NCBI RefSeq assembly: GCF_050314255.1
Contig: NZ_JBNPMZ010000006.1
Location: 62,001 to 126,000 of the forward strand
DNA length: 64,000 nucleotides
DNA from: Claveliimonas sp034178805
Lineage (GTDB): Bacteria; Bacillota; Clostridia; Lachnospirales; Lachnospiraceae
Direction: 5' to 3'
Below, piece by piece: positions 16,782 to 24,440 of the stretch. The notes under the pieces were generated by a model, which worked only from the letters and a program-made list of their open reading frames with translations, was not told where the DNA came from and did no database searches. The stretch's first letter is position 1; each line of letters begins with the position of its first letter. A program made the position numbers and the translations under genes.

Positions 16782-18971
16782 ATGAAATCATTAGTAATAG
16801 CAGAAAAACCATCTGTGGCGCGGGATATTGCCCGCGTTTTAAAGTGCGGGAAAAATATATCCGGAGCCATTGAGGGGAATCAGTATGTAATTACCTGGGG
16901 GCTGGGGCATCTTGTGACTCTGGCAGATCCGGAAGATTATGATAAGAAATATAAAGAGTGGAAGATGGAAGATCTTCCCATGCTGCCGGAGCATTTCCGC
17001 TATGAGGTAATCCGGCAGACAGCCAAACAGTATCAGGCAGTGAAAACACAGATTCACCGAAAGGATGTAGAAGAGATCATCATTGCTACCGATGCCGGAA
17101 GAGAAGGAGAACTTGTGGCGAGGCTGATTCTTGCAAAAGCAGGAAATAAAAAGCCGATCAAGAGACTCTGGATATCTTCTGTGACGGATAAAGCAATCCG
17201 GGAAGGATTCCAGAAACTCAGGAACGGACATGAGTATGACAATCTCTATGATGCGGCTCTCTGCCGTGCGGAGGCTGACTGGCTGGTTGGAATCAATGCC
17301 ACACGGGCACTTACCTGTAAGTATAATGCCCAGTTATCCTGCGGACGTGTTCAGACGCCAACTCTTGCCATGGTTGCAAAGCGGGAGGAACAGATTCGCT
17401 CCTTTGTTCCCCAGAGTTATTATGGGCTTCAGGCAGTGGGAGAGGGACTGACCCTTACCTGGCAGGACAAAAAATCCGGAAGCTGCCGTTCTTTTGATAA
17501 AGAGCGGATACAGAAGCTTTACCAGAGCCTGAGAGGAACAGGCGGTACTGTTGAGCAGGTGAAAACAGTGCCAAAGAAGAGCTCTGCACCTCTTCTTTAC
17601 GACCTTACTGAGCTTCAGAGAGAGGCACACAGGAGATTCGGATTCTCACCCAAGGAGACACTGAATATTATGCAGCGACTCTATGAGAATCATAAGGTAC
17701 TCACCTATCCCCGTACGGATTCGCGGTATATCAGTACCGATATCCTGCCGACGATCAAAGACAGGCTGGAAGCAGTCAGTGTGGGACCGTACCGGAAATT
17801 GGCTTCGAAGGTAATGAAGAAACCTGTTTCCGCAAAGGCGCCATTTGTAAATAATCAGAAGGTTTCTGATCATCATGCCATTATTCCTACGGAGGAAGTA
17901 CCGGATTTTTCCTGTATGACCAATGAGGAGAGGAAAATCTATGATCTGGCGGTGCGCAGATTTCTGGCAGTTTTATATCCGCCGTTTGAATATGAGCAGA
18001 CGCAGATACTGGTGAAGATTGGTACGGAGCAGTTTGCGGCAAAAGGAAAAGTGGTAAAGAGTCAGGGATGGAAAGAGGTTTATGATTCTTCCATAGAAGA
18101 CGAGGATGCAGAGGAAGAGACTTCAGGACTGAAAAATCAGACGCTTCCGGCACTGAAACCGGGAGGACACATGGATATTCTTCGTTTGACTATCACGGAA
18201 GGTAAGACGAAACCACCGGCATATTTCAACGAGGGTACACTTCTGTCTGCCATGGAGAATCCTGCGGCATATATGGAAAGCCATGACAAGGCAATGGCAA
18301 AGACCCTTGGAGAGACTGGGGGACTTGGAACTGTGGCGACCAGAGCGGACATTATTGAAAAATTATTTTCCGGCTTTTTGTTAGAGAAGAAAGGACAGGA
18401 GATTCATCTGACTGCCAAAGCAAAGCAGCTTCTCAACCTGGTTCCGGAGGATCTGAAAAAACCGGAGCTTACCGCCCAGTGGGAGATGGAACTTTCAAGA
18501 ATCGCAAAGGGACAGAAGAAGCGCAGTGCATTTATGGAAGAAATTGTGGATTACACCGGTGAACTGATCGGAGAAATCCGTCAGGGAGAGGGAACCTTCC
18601 GCCATGAGAATCTTACCAATACAAAATGTCCGGTCTGCGGAAAGCGAATGTTGAAGGTGCAGGGGAAGAAGGCGGAGATGCTGGTGTGCCAGGATAGAGA
18701 ATGCGGACACAGAGAGACTCTTGCCCGGGTATCCAATGCGCGCTGTCCGGTTTGTCACAAAAAGATGATGCTTCGCGGAAAAGGGGAAGCCCAGACCTTC
18801 GTATGCTCCTGTGGACATAAGGAGAAACTGACCGCTTTTCAGGAGAGAAGGAAGAAGGAGGGCGCAGGGGTCAGCAAGCGTGATGTTCAGAAATATATGA
18901 ACAAACAGAAGGATGAACCGGTGAATCTGGCATTTGCGGAAGCATTTTCCAGAATTCATATAAAAAGTTAA
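16782..18971 (+). CDS. topB: DNA topoisomerase III
   Basis: This 729-residue type IA topoisomerase decatenates and relaxes DNA through single-strand passage. It has the Toprim start EKPSVARDIA, the metal site TDAGREGE at about 105, the active-site tyrosine in LTYPRTDSRY at about residue 309, and HHAIIPTEE. The C-terminus carries two zinc ribbons with cysteine pairs CPVCGK...CQDREC and CPVCHK...CSCG. Length is usual for Firmicute TopB. It starts 22 bases after the GNAT fusion gene. Confidence 0.94.
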   Translation: MKSLVIAEKPSVARDIARVLKCGKNISGAIEGNQYVITWGLGHLVTLADPEDYDKKYKEWKMEDLPMLPEHFRYEVIRQTAKQYQAVKTQIHRKDVEEIIIATDAGREGELVARLILAKAGNKKPIKRLWISSVTDKAIREGFQKLRNGHEYDNLYDAALCRAEADWLVGINATRALTCKYNAQLSCGRVQTPTLAMVAKREEQIRSFVPQSYYGLQAVGEGLTLTWQDKKSGSCRSFDKERIQKLYQSLRGTGGTVEQVKTVPKKSSAPLLYDLTELQREAHRRFGFSPKETLNIMQRLYENHKVLTYPRTDSRYISTDILPTIKDRLEAVSVGPYRKLASKVMKKPVSAKAPFVNNQKVSDHHAIIPTEEVPDFSCMTNEERKIYDLAVRRFLAVLYPPFEYEQTQILVKIGTEQFAAKGKVVKSQGWKEVYDSSIEDEDAEEETSGLKNQTLPALKPGGHMDILRLTITEGKTKPPAYFNEGTLLSAMENPAAYMESHDKAMAKTLGETGGLGTVATRADIIEKLFSGFLLEKKGQEIHLTAKAKQLLNLVPEDLKKPELTAQWEMELSRIAKGQKKRSAFMEEIVDYTGELIGEIRQGEGTFRHENLTNTKCPVCGKRMLKVQGKKAEMLVCQDRECGHRETLARVSNARCPVCHKKMMLRGKGEAQTFVCSCGHKEKLTAFQERRKKEGAGVSKRDVQKYMNKQKDEPVNLAFAEAFSRIHIKS

Positions 18972-19076
18972 TTGACGAATATCGACAATTGTGAGAAAAT
19001 AAGAACAGGTATGGTGTTAAAGTAATAACAAAGCCTTACAGAAATAAAATCATGCATAGTTGAAAGGAGTTTTAAA

Positions 19077-19769
19077 ATGATTTATTCACACGAAGTAGAA
19101 ATGATGTGTCCGGTAGCTCAGGGTGCAAATCACGGACCGGCTCCGATTCCGGAAGAAGCAAAATGGGTAAAGGCAAAAGAAGTGAAGGACATTTCCGGTC
19201 TGACACATGGTATTGGCTGGTGTGCTCCACAGCAGGGAACCTGTAAGCTTACACTGAATGTTAAGGACGGAATTATCCAGGAAGCACTGGTAGAGACAAT
19301 TGGATGTTCAGGAATGACTCATTCCGCTGCTATGGCTTCTGAAATCCTTCCGGGAAAAACTATATTAGAAGCATTGAATACAGACCTTGTATGCGATGCG
19401 ATCAATACAGCAATGAGAGAATTATTCCTTCAGATCGTATACGGAAGAACACAGAGTGCATTCTCAGAAGACGGTCTTCCGATCGGTGCAGGTCTTGAGG
19501 ACCTTGGAAAGGGACTTCGTTCTCAGGTAGGTACAATGTACGGAACACTTGCAAAAGGACCTCGTTATCTTGAGATGGCAGAAGGATATGTAACAGGTAT
19601 CGCTCTTGACGAACAGAATGAGATCATCGGATATCAGTTTGTAAGTCTTGGAAAATTCACTGACTTTATCAAAGCAGGTGATACACCGAACGATGCATGG
19701 GAGAAAGCAAAAGGACAGTATGGACGTGTTGCAGATGCAGCAAAGATTATTGATCCACGTAAGGAGTAG
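19077..19769 (+). CDS. NifU-like iron-sulfur cluster scaffold-type protein
   Basis: This 230-residue protein has an extended NifU N-terminal-like fold. Cysteines occur in MMCPVAQG, GWCAPQQGTC and IGCSGMTHS, the last matching the TxGCSGM scaffold pattern. Such proteins are annotated as Fe-S assembly scaffolds in anaerobic Clostridia, where they occur next to GGGtGRT genes. Codons are strongly biased to GCA, GGA, CTT and CGT, like ilvC and ribosomal genes, so high expression is likely. GAAAGGAG precedes the ATG. It is followed 75 bases later by the GGGtGRT gene. Confidence 0.8.
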   Translation: MIYSHEVEMMCPVAQGANHGPAPIPEEAKWVKAKEVKDISGLTHGIGWCAPQQGTCKLTLNVKDGIIQEALVETIGCSGMTHSAAMASEILPGKTILEALNTDLVCDAINTAMRELFLQIVYGRTQSAFSEDGLPIGAGLEDLGKGLRSQVGTMYGTLAKGPRYLEMAEGYVTGIALDEQNEIIGYQFVSLGKFTDFIKAGDTPNDAWEKAKGQYGRVADAAKIIDPRKE

Positions 19770-19844
19770 CCGTAATTAGCGGAATACGCACGTATTTGCA
19801 AAATGTTACATAGTATATAGAGCTCAAACGAGGAGGACAAGTAA

Positions 19845-20855
19845 ATGGCTTTATTTGAATCATATGAAAGAAGAATTGATAAAATCAATGAAGTATTGGG
19901 AAGCTATGGAATCGCTTCCATTGAAGAGGCAGAGAAGATTACAAAGGATGCCGGACTTGATGTTTACAATCAGGTTAAGGGAATCCAGCCAATCTGCTTT
20001 GAAAATGCATGCTGGGCATACACAGTAGGTGCAGCAATCGCAATCAAAAAAGGATGTAAGACAGCAGCAGATGCAGCAGCAGCAATCGGAGAAGGACTTC
20101 AGGCTTTCTGTATCCCGGGATCTGTAGCTGATCAGCGTAAAGTAGGTCTTGGACATGGTAACCTTGGAAAGATGCTTCTTGAGGAAGATACAGACTGTTT
20201 CGCATTCCTGGCTGGACACGAGTCATTCGCAGCAGCAGAGGGTGCTATCGGTATCGCAGAGAAAGCAAACAAGGTTCGTAAGAAACCACTGCGTGTTATC
20301 CTGAACGGACTTGGAAAAGACGCAGCAAAGATTATTTCCAGAATTAACGGATTCACATACGTTCAGACAGAGTATGACTATTATACAGGAGAACTGAAAG
20401 AGGTTCAGAGAATCGCTTACTCCGATGGTCTTCGTTCCAAGGTTAACTGCTACGGAGCAAATGACGTACGTGAAGGTGTTGCTATCATGCACAAAGAAGG
20501 TGTAGACGTATCCATCACAGGTAACTCTACAAACCCGACACGTTTCCAGCACCCGGTTGCAGGTACATACAAGAAAGAATGTATCGAGCAGGGTAAGAAA
20601 TACTTCTCCGTTGCATCCGGCGGTGGTACAGGACGTACACTTCACCCGGACAACATGGCAGCAGGACCGGCTTCCTATGGTATGACAGATACTCTTGGAC
20701 GTATGCACTCTGATGCACAGTTCGCAGGATCTTCATCCGTACCGGCCCATGTAGAAATGATGGGACTTATCGGAGCAGGTAACAACCCGATGGTTGGTAT
20801 GACCGTTGCAGTTGCAGTTTCTATCGAGGAAGCTGCAAAAGCAGGAAGATTCTAA
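19845..20855 (+). CDS. GGGtGRT protein (conserved, function unknown)
   Basis: This 336-residue soluble protein contains the namesake motif SGGGTGRTLHPDN near residue 264 and glycine-rich segments LGHGNLGKML and SYGMTDTLGRMHSD. The family is conserved in anaerobes and regularly paired with the NifU-like gene just upstream, so a joint role in metallocluster or cofactor chemistry is plausible but unproven. Codon bias points to abundant expression. Its last 12 codons and stop are part of a 40-bp sequence repeated at 23179-23218, because a prophage has integrated here without breaking the gene. Its presumed native terminator now lies 2.4 kb downstream. Confidence 0.88.
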   Translation: MALFESYERRIDKINEVLGSYGIASIEEAEKITKDAGLDVYNQVKGIQPICFENACWAYTVGAAIAIKKGCKTAADAAAAIGEGLQAFCIPGSVADQRKVGLGHGNLGKMLLEEDTDCFAFLAGHESFAAAEGAIGIAEKANKVRKKPLRVILNGLGKDAAKIISRINGFTYVQTEYDYYTGELKEVQRIAYSDGLRSKVNCYGANDVREGVAIMHKEGVDVSITGNSTNPTRFQHPVAGTYKKECIEQGKKYFSVASGGGTGRTLHPDNMAAGPASYGMTDTLGRMHSDAQFAGSSSVPAHVEMMGLIGAGNNPMVGMTVAVAVSIEEAAKAGRF

Positions 20856-20856
20856 G
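20817..20856 (+). repeat. Attachment-site repeat attL (in the 3' end of GGGtGRT)
   Basis: This 40-bp sequence covering the last codons and stop of the GGGtGRT gene recurs at 23179-23218 with 39 of 40 identical bases (G against A at the twelfth position). It begins GTTTCTATCG and ends AGATTCTAAG. A tyrosine integrase gene lies just inside, as expected for site-specific integration. Confidence 0.9.
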
Positions 20857-20943
20857 AAACGTTGATTTTAAGCCATTCTTAGAAGTAGTAAGAAGTATCA
20901 AAAATCATTAAAATGTGCAAGATATGCATATTATATGTACATT

Positions 20944-20967
20944 AAATGCACACATAGAAATGCACAC
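20944..20967. repeat. AAATGCACAC direct repeats near attL
   Basis: AAATGCACAC occurs at 20944-20953 and 20958-20967, spaced by 14 bases, with related TGTGCA and TGTACA words just upstream (20914-20941). Short repeats between the att core and int often serve as arm-type integrase or excisionase sites; this is an inference from position only. Confidence 0.4.
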
Positions 20968-20968
20968 T

Positions 20969-20995
20969 AAAGGAGAGGGTAAACCTCTCCTTTTT
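20969..20995. terminator. Terminator at the end of the integrase gene
   Basis: AAAGGAGAGG (20969-20978) pairs with CCTCTCCTTT (20984-20993) around a GTAAA loop, with TTTTT on the plus side. On the minus strand it follows the integrase stop codon (20994-20996); on the plus strand it would stop read-through from the GGGtGRT gene. Confidence 0.75.
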
Positions 20996-21674
20996 ACTGC
21001 AATTTTTCAAGATCTTTTCTAAGCCATTCTACGTCACGAACGGTGTATGTTGATTCCGTGATATCTTTTACCGAATGCCCCACCATTTCTTTTAGAGCAT
21101 ATTCATCCACACCAGCTTTCTTACATCGAGTCACAAATGATTTTCTTGGGTCATGCGGTCTATGTTCCGGATTTAATTTAAGTTCCGCAATTGCTTTTTC
21201 AAATCTTTTGGCATATTTATCATAGGTCAGTTTCCATGAACCGGCATGAGTTTGTCCCTTATCATTCAGCAAATATTCACTTCCCAGAGATTGAGCAATT
21301 TCATAGTTTTTCTTCAACAGGTCCCTTACTTTAGAATGTATTGGCACAATCCTCTGTTTTCCTGCATCCGTTTTCATTCCGGCCTGCATATACCATTCGT
21401 CGAGATTGACCTCATCCAGTCGAAGAGTAGCAAGCTCCTGAGGCCTCCATCCCATATAACATTGCATGAGAATCCAATCCACGTATCTTACCTTATCTAC
21501 GTTTTCCCAAAGAATGTTCATCTCATCTTCGGTAAATGGAATGTGTGATCGTGTTGATGCTTCTTTCTCTTTAATAATATCATCGGAAATTTCAAATGTT
21601 CTGGCATAGTTCTTATCTACAATTTCGTATTCTAAAGCATAATCCATCATTAAATTAAAGAGAGATTTAGAGTA
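20994..21674 (-). pseudogene. Phage tyrosine integrase, N-terminally truncated
   Basis: The catalytic domain of a phage integrase is intact: R69 in GWRPQEL, H166 and R169 in HDPR, H192 in GHS and Y202 in STYT (numbered from the ATG at 21650). Homologous residues continue upstream of that ATG (YSKSLFNL) to about 21674, where an in-frame TGA interrupts at the deletion junction. The arm-binding and core-binding domains, roughly 150 residues, are missing. The surviving fragment is unlikely to integrate or excise by itself. Confidence 0.85.
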
Positions 21675-21695
21675 TCAGTAGACACTAAGAAATGG

Positions 21696-21875
21696 ATGAA
21701 AGCCGCGGGAATCCGTGCGCTGAAGACGGTAGCTCAGACTGCGGTGGCAGTGATCGGAACCGGAGCGGTTGTATCCGCGGTTGACTGGAAGATGGTCGTA
21801 TCTGCGTCGATTGTTGCTGGAGTAGTAAGCATCTTAACCAGTGTTGCCGGAATCCCAGAGGTCGAGGGCGAGTAA
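21696..21875 (+). pseudogene. Phage holin, probably 5' truncated
   Basis: A 59-codon frame encodes AAGIRALKTVAQTAVAVIG, then a second hydrophobic stretch VVSASIVAGVVSILTSVAG, ending IPEVEGE. This two-helix pattern with a charged tail matches small phage holins of the r1t-like kind. In-frame codons for VDTKKW extend upstream without a start or ribosome binding site to the same junction that cuts the integrase (about 21672-21680), so the original N-terminus is lost. It precedes the endolysin by 59 bases, the normal lysis-cassette order. Confidence 0.65.
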
Positions 21876-21904
21876 CATCGTCCTCGTGAACTCATAGAAT
21901 ATAG

Positions 21905-21920
21905 TGTGCGACGTCGCACA
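21905..21920. repeat. Palindrome GTGCGACGTCGCAC, copy upstream of endolysin
   Basis: TGTGCGACGTCGCACA is a perfect 16-bp palindrome placed 14 bases before the endolysin start and just ahead of its GGAAGGAG site. The 14-bp core is repeated exactly at 22957-22970. Confidence 0.85.
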
Positions 21921-21934
21921 GGAAGGAGTAAGAT

Positions 21935-22918
21935 ATGGCACGATTATTTTTAATTGCCGGCCATGGAGCCGGCGACTCTGGAGCAGTTGGAAATGGTTAC
22001 ACAGAAGCAGAGAGAGTCCGTACCCTGGCATACAGAATCAAAAAGCTCGGAGGAGATTATGTCACACTGGCAGATACCTCGAAGAACTGGTACAAGACCG
22101 CAGGAATAAACACGCTGACGATCCCGAAGGACTGGCAGATTCTGGAATTGCACATGGACTCCGGAGCATCATCCGCACATGGTGGTCATGTGATTATTAA
22201 GCAGGGATATACTGCAGACAAATATGACAATGCACTGGCAAAAATGTTAAAGGAAATTCTTCCGGGAAGATCTAACATGATTGTGGGTCGCGGCGATCTG
22301 GCCAACGTAAACAGAGCTGCAGCGAAGGGGTACGGATACCGGTTGGTGGAATTTGGATTTATTTCAAACGCAAACGATGTTAAGATTTTTAACTCCCGGT
22401 TAGACGAGATTGCCAAGGGAGTTTTGAAATCATTTGGAATTTCTGTGGCAGAAGATGAACCACCTCTTCCAAAACAGATCCCAGGAAACCCGGTAAACGA
22501 CATGTTACTATATTACCGCGCACACTGCCAAGGCGTGGGCTGGCTGGATCCAGTACGCGACGGTCAGGTAGCTGGCACCGTGGGATTCTCAAAACGCTTA
22601 GAAGCTATCATGATTGATCTCAGAAAAGTCAGAGAGAAATACCCGGATGCCAAGTTATCCGCCAAAGCACATATCCAGGGCATTGGCTGGGTATCCTATG
22701 ATAATGTTGAGCATGATACCGTGATCGGCACCGTTGGCCAGGGCAAGCGCCTGGAAGCCATCGAGCTGGAGCTTACCGGAGTACCTGGAAAAAATATCTA
22801 CGCGCAGACTCATCTGGCAAAGTTCGGATGGACGGGATATATTGCTGGTGGATATACATCCGGTACGGTTGGTATCAAGACTGCGGTTGAGGCTATGCGA
22901 TTAAAGGTGGCTCAATGA
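21935..22918 (+). CDS. Phage endolysin: N-acetylmuramoyl-L-alanine amidase with three ChW repeats
   Basis: This is a 327-residue lysin. Residues 1-170 form an Amidase_3-type zinc amidase, with AGHGAGDSGA (first His), E25 in TEAERV, and a later ELHMDSG carrying the second His. The C-terminal half has three clostridial hydrophobic W repeats, each with a GxGW or KFGW core followed by GTVG and a (R/T)xEA element, which bind the cell wall. It cuts peptidoglycan amide bonds at phage release. No signal peptide is present, so it depends on a holin. The frame is fully intact within an otherwise decayed prophage. Confidence 0.9.
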   Translation: MARLFLIAGHGAGDSGAVGNGYTEAERVRTLAYRIKKLGGDYVTLADTSKNWYKTAGINTLTIPKDWQILELHMDSGASSAHGGHVIIKQGYTADKYDNALAKMLKEILPGRSNMIVGRGDLANVNRAAAKGYGYRLVEFGFISNANDVKIFNSRLDEIAKGVLKSFGISVAEDEPPLPKQIPGNPVNDMLLYYRAHCQGVGWLDPVRDGQVAGTVGFSKRLEAIMIDLRKVREKYPDAKLSAKAHIQGIGWVSYDNVEHDTVIGTVGQGKRLEAIELELTGVPGKNIYAQTHLAKFGWTGYIAGGYTSGTVGIKTAVEAMRLKVAQ

Positions 22919-22919
22919 T

Positions 22920-22946
22920 TGAGGGTTGGAAACGGCCCTCTTTTAT
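22920..22946 (+). terminator. Terminator after the endolysin gene
   Basis: GAGGG and CCCTC (22921-22940) pair around a ten-base loop and are followed by TTTTAT. The rest of the spacer to attR (22971-23178) is AT-rich and shows no gene; a 65-codon frame there is chance read-through into the att repeat. Confidence 0.65.
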
Positions 22947-22956
22947 ATAATGTAAT

Positions 22957-22970
22957 GTGCGACGTCGCAC
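22957..22970. repeat. Palindrome GTGCGACGTCGCAC, copy downstream of endolysin
   Basis: An exact second copy of the 14-bp palindrome at 21906-21919. The two copies bracket the endolysin gene and its terminator, like the ends of a cassette. Confidence 0.85.
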
Positions 22971-23178
22971 GGATGGAAAGATAGTATAAGCCAGGCTTCT
23001 GATAAAGACCAGGCGGTAATTGAAAGATAAATATGCTATTGCAAGTTACTTCATATTAACATATAATTACATTGTAAAAAATAAAGAGATTAGTGCTTTT
23101 AAGTTGTTCTTAGAATTAATGTATTTGCATACTATTTGTAGATATTCGCATAAAAGCCGATATTTATATGGGTTTCTT

Positions 23179-23218
23179 GTTTCTATCGAAGAAGCTGCAA
23201 AAGCAGGAAGATTCTAAG
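23179..23218 (+). repeat. Attachment-site repeat attR
   Basis: This is the second 40-bp copy of the att sequence, carrying a duplicate of the GGGtGRT C-terminal codons and stop. Chromosomal sequence resumes at 23219, including the terminator at 23257-23291. Confidence 0.9.
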
Positions 23219-23256
23219 TGAGTTTTGAATATAAAGAGATAATGTAAAGATAAGCG

Positions 23257-23291
23257 AGGCACTTTTCAGTACTTTGGAGAGTGCCTTTTTT
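23257..23291 (+). terminator. Terminator displaced from the GGGtGRT gene
   Basis: AGGCACT and AGTGCCT pair around a 16-base loop and run into TTTTTT (23286-23291). Its position 39 bases after attR suggests it ended the GGGtGRT operon before prophage insertion. Confidence 0.7.
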
Positions 23292-23315
23292 ACGCATAAT
23301 GAGGACGAAAGTATT

Positions 23316-24389
23316 ATGGAGTTTTTTCAGAGTATCATAAGGTTTTTTAATTATGCAGGGGCTACACAGGAGGAATATGAGAGCATCTTTCCGGAAATCT
23401 GTGAGCATAACCGAAAAAGATTGCTGGTATTTTCCGGGGTTACCATTTTCTTTTTGATTGCTATGGTTGTTATCACATATTTGAATCCGGGTCTTGGATT
23501 CGGGTATTATATCTATTTGATTCCATTGATAATCATTCTGGCAATATTTTTGACAGTGCGTTTTCTTACCCCAAACAGACCTTTACTGCTAAGGATTATA
23601 ATTTATGTGTTTATATCATTATTATTTTTAATGGCAATCTATATTGGTGCTATTGCAAATAAAACACAGACTGCGGGAACTTTTCTGGCATTTCTGCTGG
23701 CGATTCCGATGCTGTTCATATTGAGGCCATGGAAGAATGCATGCGTGATTATTTTTTTTGATGCTCTTTTTATCCTTACGGTGATGCAGGTGAAAAGCCC
23801 GGATGTCATACCTATTGATGTGATAAATGCGTTAGTGTTCGGAGGTATCGGTATTATTGTCTCCACTTTTATGCAGATGATCACAGTTGAAAATTTTGTG
23901 ATTAAGGATAAAATGACTTTTCTGGCAGAAAGGGATCAGCTTACGAAACTCCGCAACCGAACCAGCTATGAGCATCGTCTTCCTGCTTACCCCGAATGTT
24001 GTAAAAAATCTCTTGCCTGTATTTATGCTGATGCGAACGGTCTGCATGAATTGAATGAAACAGGAGGACATCTGGCGGGAGACAGGATGCTGCAATTTAT
24101 AGCAGAATCGTTTAAAAATTTGTTTGGAGAAGCGCATACATACCGCATCGGCGGAGATGAATTTGTTGCATTTGCAGTGGATGTGGATGAGGCAGTTTTG
24201 AAGGAAAAACTGACTGGTTTTACAACAAAAGTGGAAGATGCGCATTATTATGTTTCAGTAGGGTACGATATCCAGCGAGTGGGAGAAATTCAGATGACAG
24301 AGCTGATTAAGGCTGCTGAAGAGGAAATGTACCGTGAAAAGAATCGTTTTTATCAAAGAACAGGGAATAACAGGCGCAGATGCAGATAG
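23316..24389 (+). CDS. Membrane diguanylate cyclase (GGDEF)
   Basis: This 357-residue protein has about six membrane segments in residues 35-205 and a C-terminal GGDEF domain. The active-site motif RIGGDEF is intact, and the upstream DANGLHELN and GGHLAGD segments keep the GTP and metal contacts, so c-di-GMP synthesis is plausible. No RxxD inhibitory site precedes GGDEF at the usual five-residue spacing. I chose ATG 23316, preceded by GAGGA at ten bases, because the longer frame begins inside the terminator stem at 23257-23291. Its N-terminal sensor is not a named domain that I can recognise. Confidence 0.85.
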   Translation: MEFFQSIIRFFNYAGATQEEYESIFPEICEHNRKRLLVFSGVTIFFLIAMVVITYLNPGLGFGYYIYLIPLIIILAIFLTVRFLTPNRPLLLRIIIYVFISLLFLMAIYIGAIANKTQTAGTFLAFLLAIPMLFILRPWKNACVIIFFDALFILTVMQVKSPDVIPIDVINALVFGGIGIIVSTFMQMITVENFVIKDKMTFLAERDQLTKLRNRTSYEHRLPAYPECCKKSLACIYADANGLHELNETGGHLAGDRMLQFIAESFKNLFGEAHTYRIGGDEFVAFAVDVDEAVLKEKLTGFTTKVEDAHYYVSVGYDIQRVGEIQMTELIKAAEEEMYREKNRFYQRTGNNRRRCR

Positions 24390-24395
24390 AAGTTA

Positions 24396-24434
24396 AAAAG
24401 AGGACGTTTCATTTTGGGAACGTCCCCTTTTTGT
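24396..24434. terminator. Bidirectional terminator between GGDEF and ATP-grasp genes
   Basis: GGACGTT (24402-24408) pairs with AACGTCC (24419-24425), flanked by AAAAA and TTTTT runs, so it can end both convergent transcripts. Confidence 0.7.
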
Positions 24435-24440
24435 TATGAA

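Larger units (their letters stand above)
20817..23218 (+). mobile_element. Prophage remnant integrated in the GGGtGRT gene
   Basis: A 2.4-kb segment is bounded by 40-bp direct repeats. It holds, in order, an integrase catalytic domain on the minus strand, a truncated holin, and a complete endolysin with a terminator on the plus strand. Gene content is only the two ends of a lysogenic phage genome, int next to one att and lysis genes next to the other, so the middle has been deleted. It cannot be a complete phage. The intact endolysin is notable. Confidence 0.9.

Noticed and set aside
20857..23178. Functional prophage or integrative element
   Set aside because: The integrase lacks its N-terminal half, the holin its start, and no replication, packaging or structural genes are present.
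23020..23217. 65-codon frame ending in the GGGtGRT C-terminal residues
   Set aside because: It is prophage-scar sequence read into attR; the ending is the duplicated attachment site, and the upstream part is AT-rich without coding character.
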